DNA of 7,019 nt from Gemmatimonadales bacterium (lineage in GTDB: Bacteria > Gemmatimonadota > Gemmatimonadetes > Gemmatimonadales > GWC2-71-9), in contig JABDII010000577.1 in assembly GCA_013003805.1 (NCBI GenBank), forward strand, positions 1 to 7,019. Direction: 5' to 3'. Shown here one piece after another: positions 6,368-7,019 of this stretch. The notes beneath the pieces were generated by a model that ran no database searches, was not told the origin of the DNA, and saw nothing but the letters and a program-made list of their open reading frames with translations. Both the position numbers and the translations under genes were made by a program. The first letter of the stretch is position 1; each line of letters opens with the position of its first letter.

Positions 6368-7019
6368 ATGCAGACTCGTCGATCCTTCGTCGCCGCGCTC
6401 GCCGGAGTGGCCGCAACCCTCCCGCCGTTCCGTGCCAACGCGATCGCGCAGCTCTGGCGTGCCCAGGATATCGCCGGGAGCCGCTCTCCGGACGACCTCG
6501 CTGATGACGAGACGTATTGGAGCCACATCCAGCGCGCCTTCGACGCCGATCGCACCATTATCAATCTCAATAACGGCGGGGTGTGCCCCACACCGAGTCA
6601 CGTCCTCGAGGCGATGATCCGCGATCTCCGATTCACCAACGAGCTTCCGGCCCTCCATATGTGGCGGATTCTGGAACCCCGCATCGAATCAGTGCGGCGC
6701 GAGCTGGCCATTGAGTTCGGTTGCGACCCTGAGGAAATGGCCATCACACGCAACGCGTCCGAGGCGATGGAGACCATGATCTTCGGTCTCGATCTCAAGC
6801 GCGGCGACGAAGTGCTGGTCACCAACCAGAACTACGGGCGAATGCTGACCTCGTGGAAGCAGCGTGAGCGCCGGGACGGTATCGTGCTGAAGCAGGTCTC
6901 GTTCCAGGTTCCGCCGCCGTCACAAGAGTACTTGGCCGAGCGATTCCGCCAAGCCATCACCCCGCGGACGAGGGTCATCGAGGTCACCCACATCACCAAT
7001 CTGACCGGCCAAATCATGC
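6368..7019 (+). CDS. Tat-exported class V aminotransferase-fold PLP protein, 3'-truncated
   Basis: The first 217 residues of a PLP-dependent enzyme of the class V aminotransferase / isopenicillin N epimerase-like group; the frame is open to the window end. The N-terminus has a twin-arginine motif (TRRSFV, Arg4-Arg5), a short hydrophobic stretch (about 7-18) and a plausible ANA cleavage site at 23-25, so it is probably folded with its cofactor and exported by Tat. Fold segments present are LNNGGVCPTP (67-76), the cofactor-phosphate region TRNASEAM (127-134), RGDEVLVTNQNYG (145-157) and VTHITNLTG (206-214). The PLP-binding Lys and the Asp that contacts the pyridine ring would lie beyond the window, so catalysis cannot be confirmed. 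It follows the ATP-grasp gene by 36 bases with its own good ribosome site. Racemase/epimerase, desulfurase-like or transaminase activity are all possible for this fold. Confidence 0.9.
   Translation, partial: MQTRRSFVAALAGVAATLPPFRANAIAQLWRAQDIAGSRSPDDLADDETYWSHIQRAFDADRTIINLNNGGVCPTPSHVLEAMIRDLRFTNELPALHMWRILEPRIESVRRELAIEFGCDPEEMAITRNASEAMETMIFGLDLKRGDEVLVTNQNYGRMLTSWKQRERRDGIVLKQVSFQVPPPSQEYLAERFRQAITPRTRVIEVTHITNLTGQIM

Overview
The window is a high-GC, densely coding bacterial segment with every recognisable gene on the + strand. The mix of genes fits a Gram-negative, diderm, soil- or water-type bacterium: a TonB-dependent receptor with an N-terminal carboxypeptidase-regulatory-like domain, a putative zinc metallopeptidase next to a D-Ala-D-Ala-ligase-like ATP-grasp enzyme, and a Tat-exported class V aminotransferase-fold protein. 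Gemmatimonadota is my best guess from the style of the proteins, with Acidobacteriota or a similar phylum possible. This is inference; there is no rRNA or other phylogenetic marker here.

Layout. (1) Bases 1-2455 hold the 3' part of a TonB-dependent outer-membrane receptor whose start lies before the window. (2) Bases 2456-2564 are the only real intergenic gap. It contains a strong imperfect hairpin (2479-2516) that probably ends the receptor transcript, framed by a 9-base direct repeat. (3) Bases 2565-7019 hold five tightly packed genes: a membrane-anchored alpha/beta hydrolase, a cytoplasmic glycerophosphodiester phosphodiesterase-like enzyme (1-base stop/start overlap), a putative zinc metallopeptidase with HETGH motif (4-base ATGA overlap), a D-Ala-D-Ala-ligase-like ATP-grasp enzyme (7-base gap), and a class V aminotransferase-fold protein with a twin-arginine signal (36-base gap), which runs off the window end.

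How they may work together. The hydrolase and phosphodiesterase could act in sequence on lipids or phosphodiesters. The metallopeptidase and ATP-grasp enzyme look like a make-and-cut pair acting on peptide or amide bonds. The ATP-grasp enzyme keeps its ATP/Mg machinery but differs from true D-Ala-D-Ala ligase in the substrate pocket, so its product is probably not D-Ala-D-Ala. The PLP-fold protein could act on an amino-acid-like compound outside the cytoplasm. No gene here proves a joint pathway. The most interesting part of the window is the peptidase/ATP-grasp pair and its extension into a five-gene cluster.

I saw no tRNA, rRNA, CRISPR array, insertion sequence or convincing promoter.
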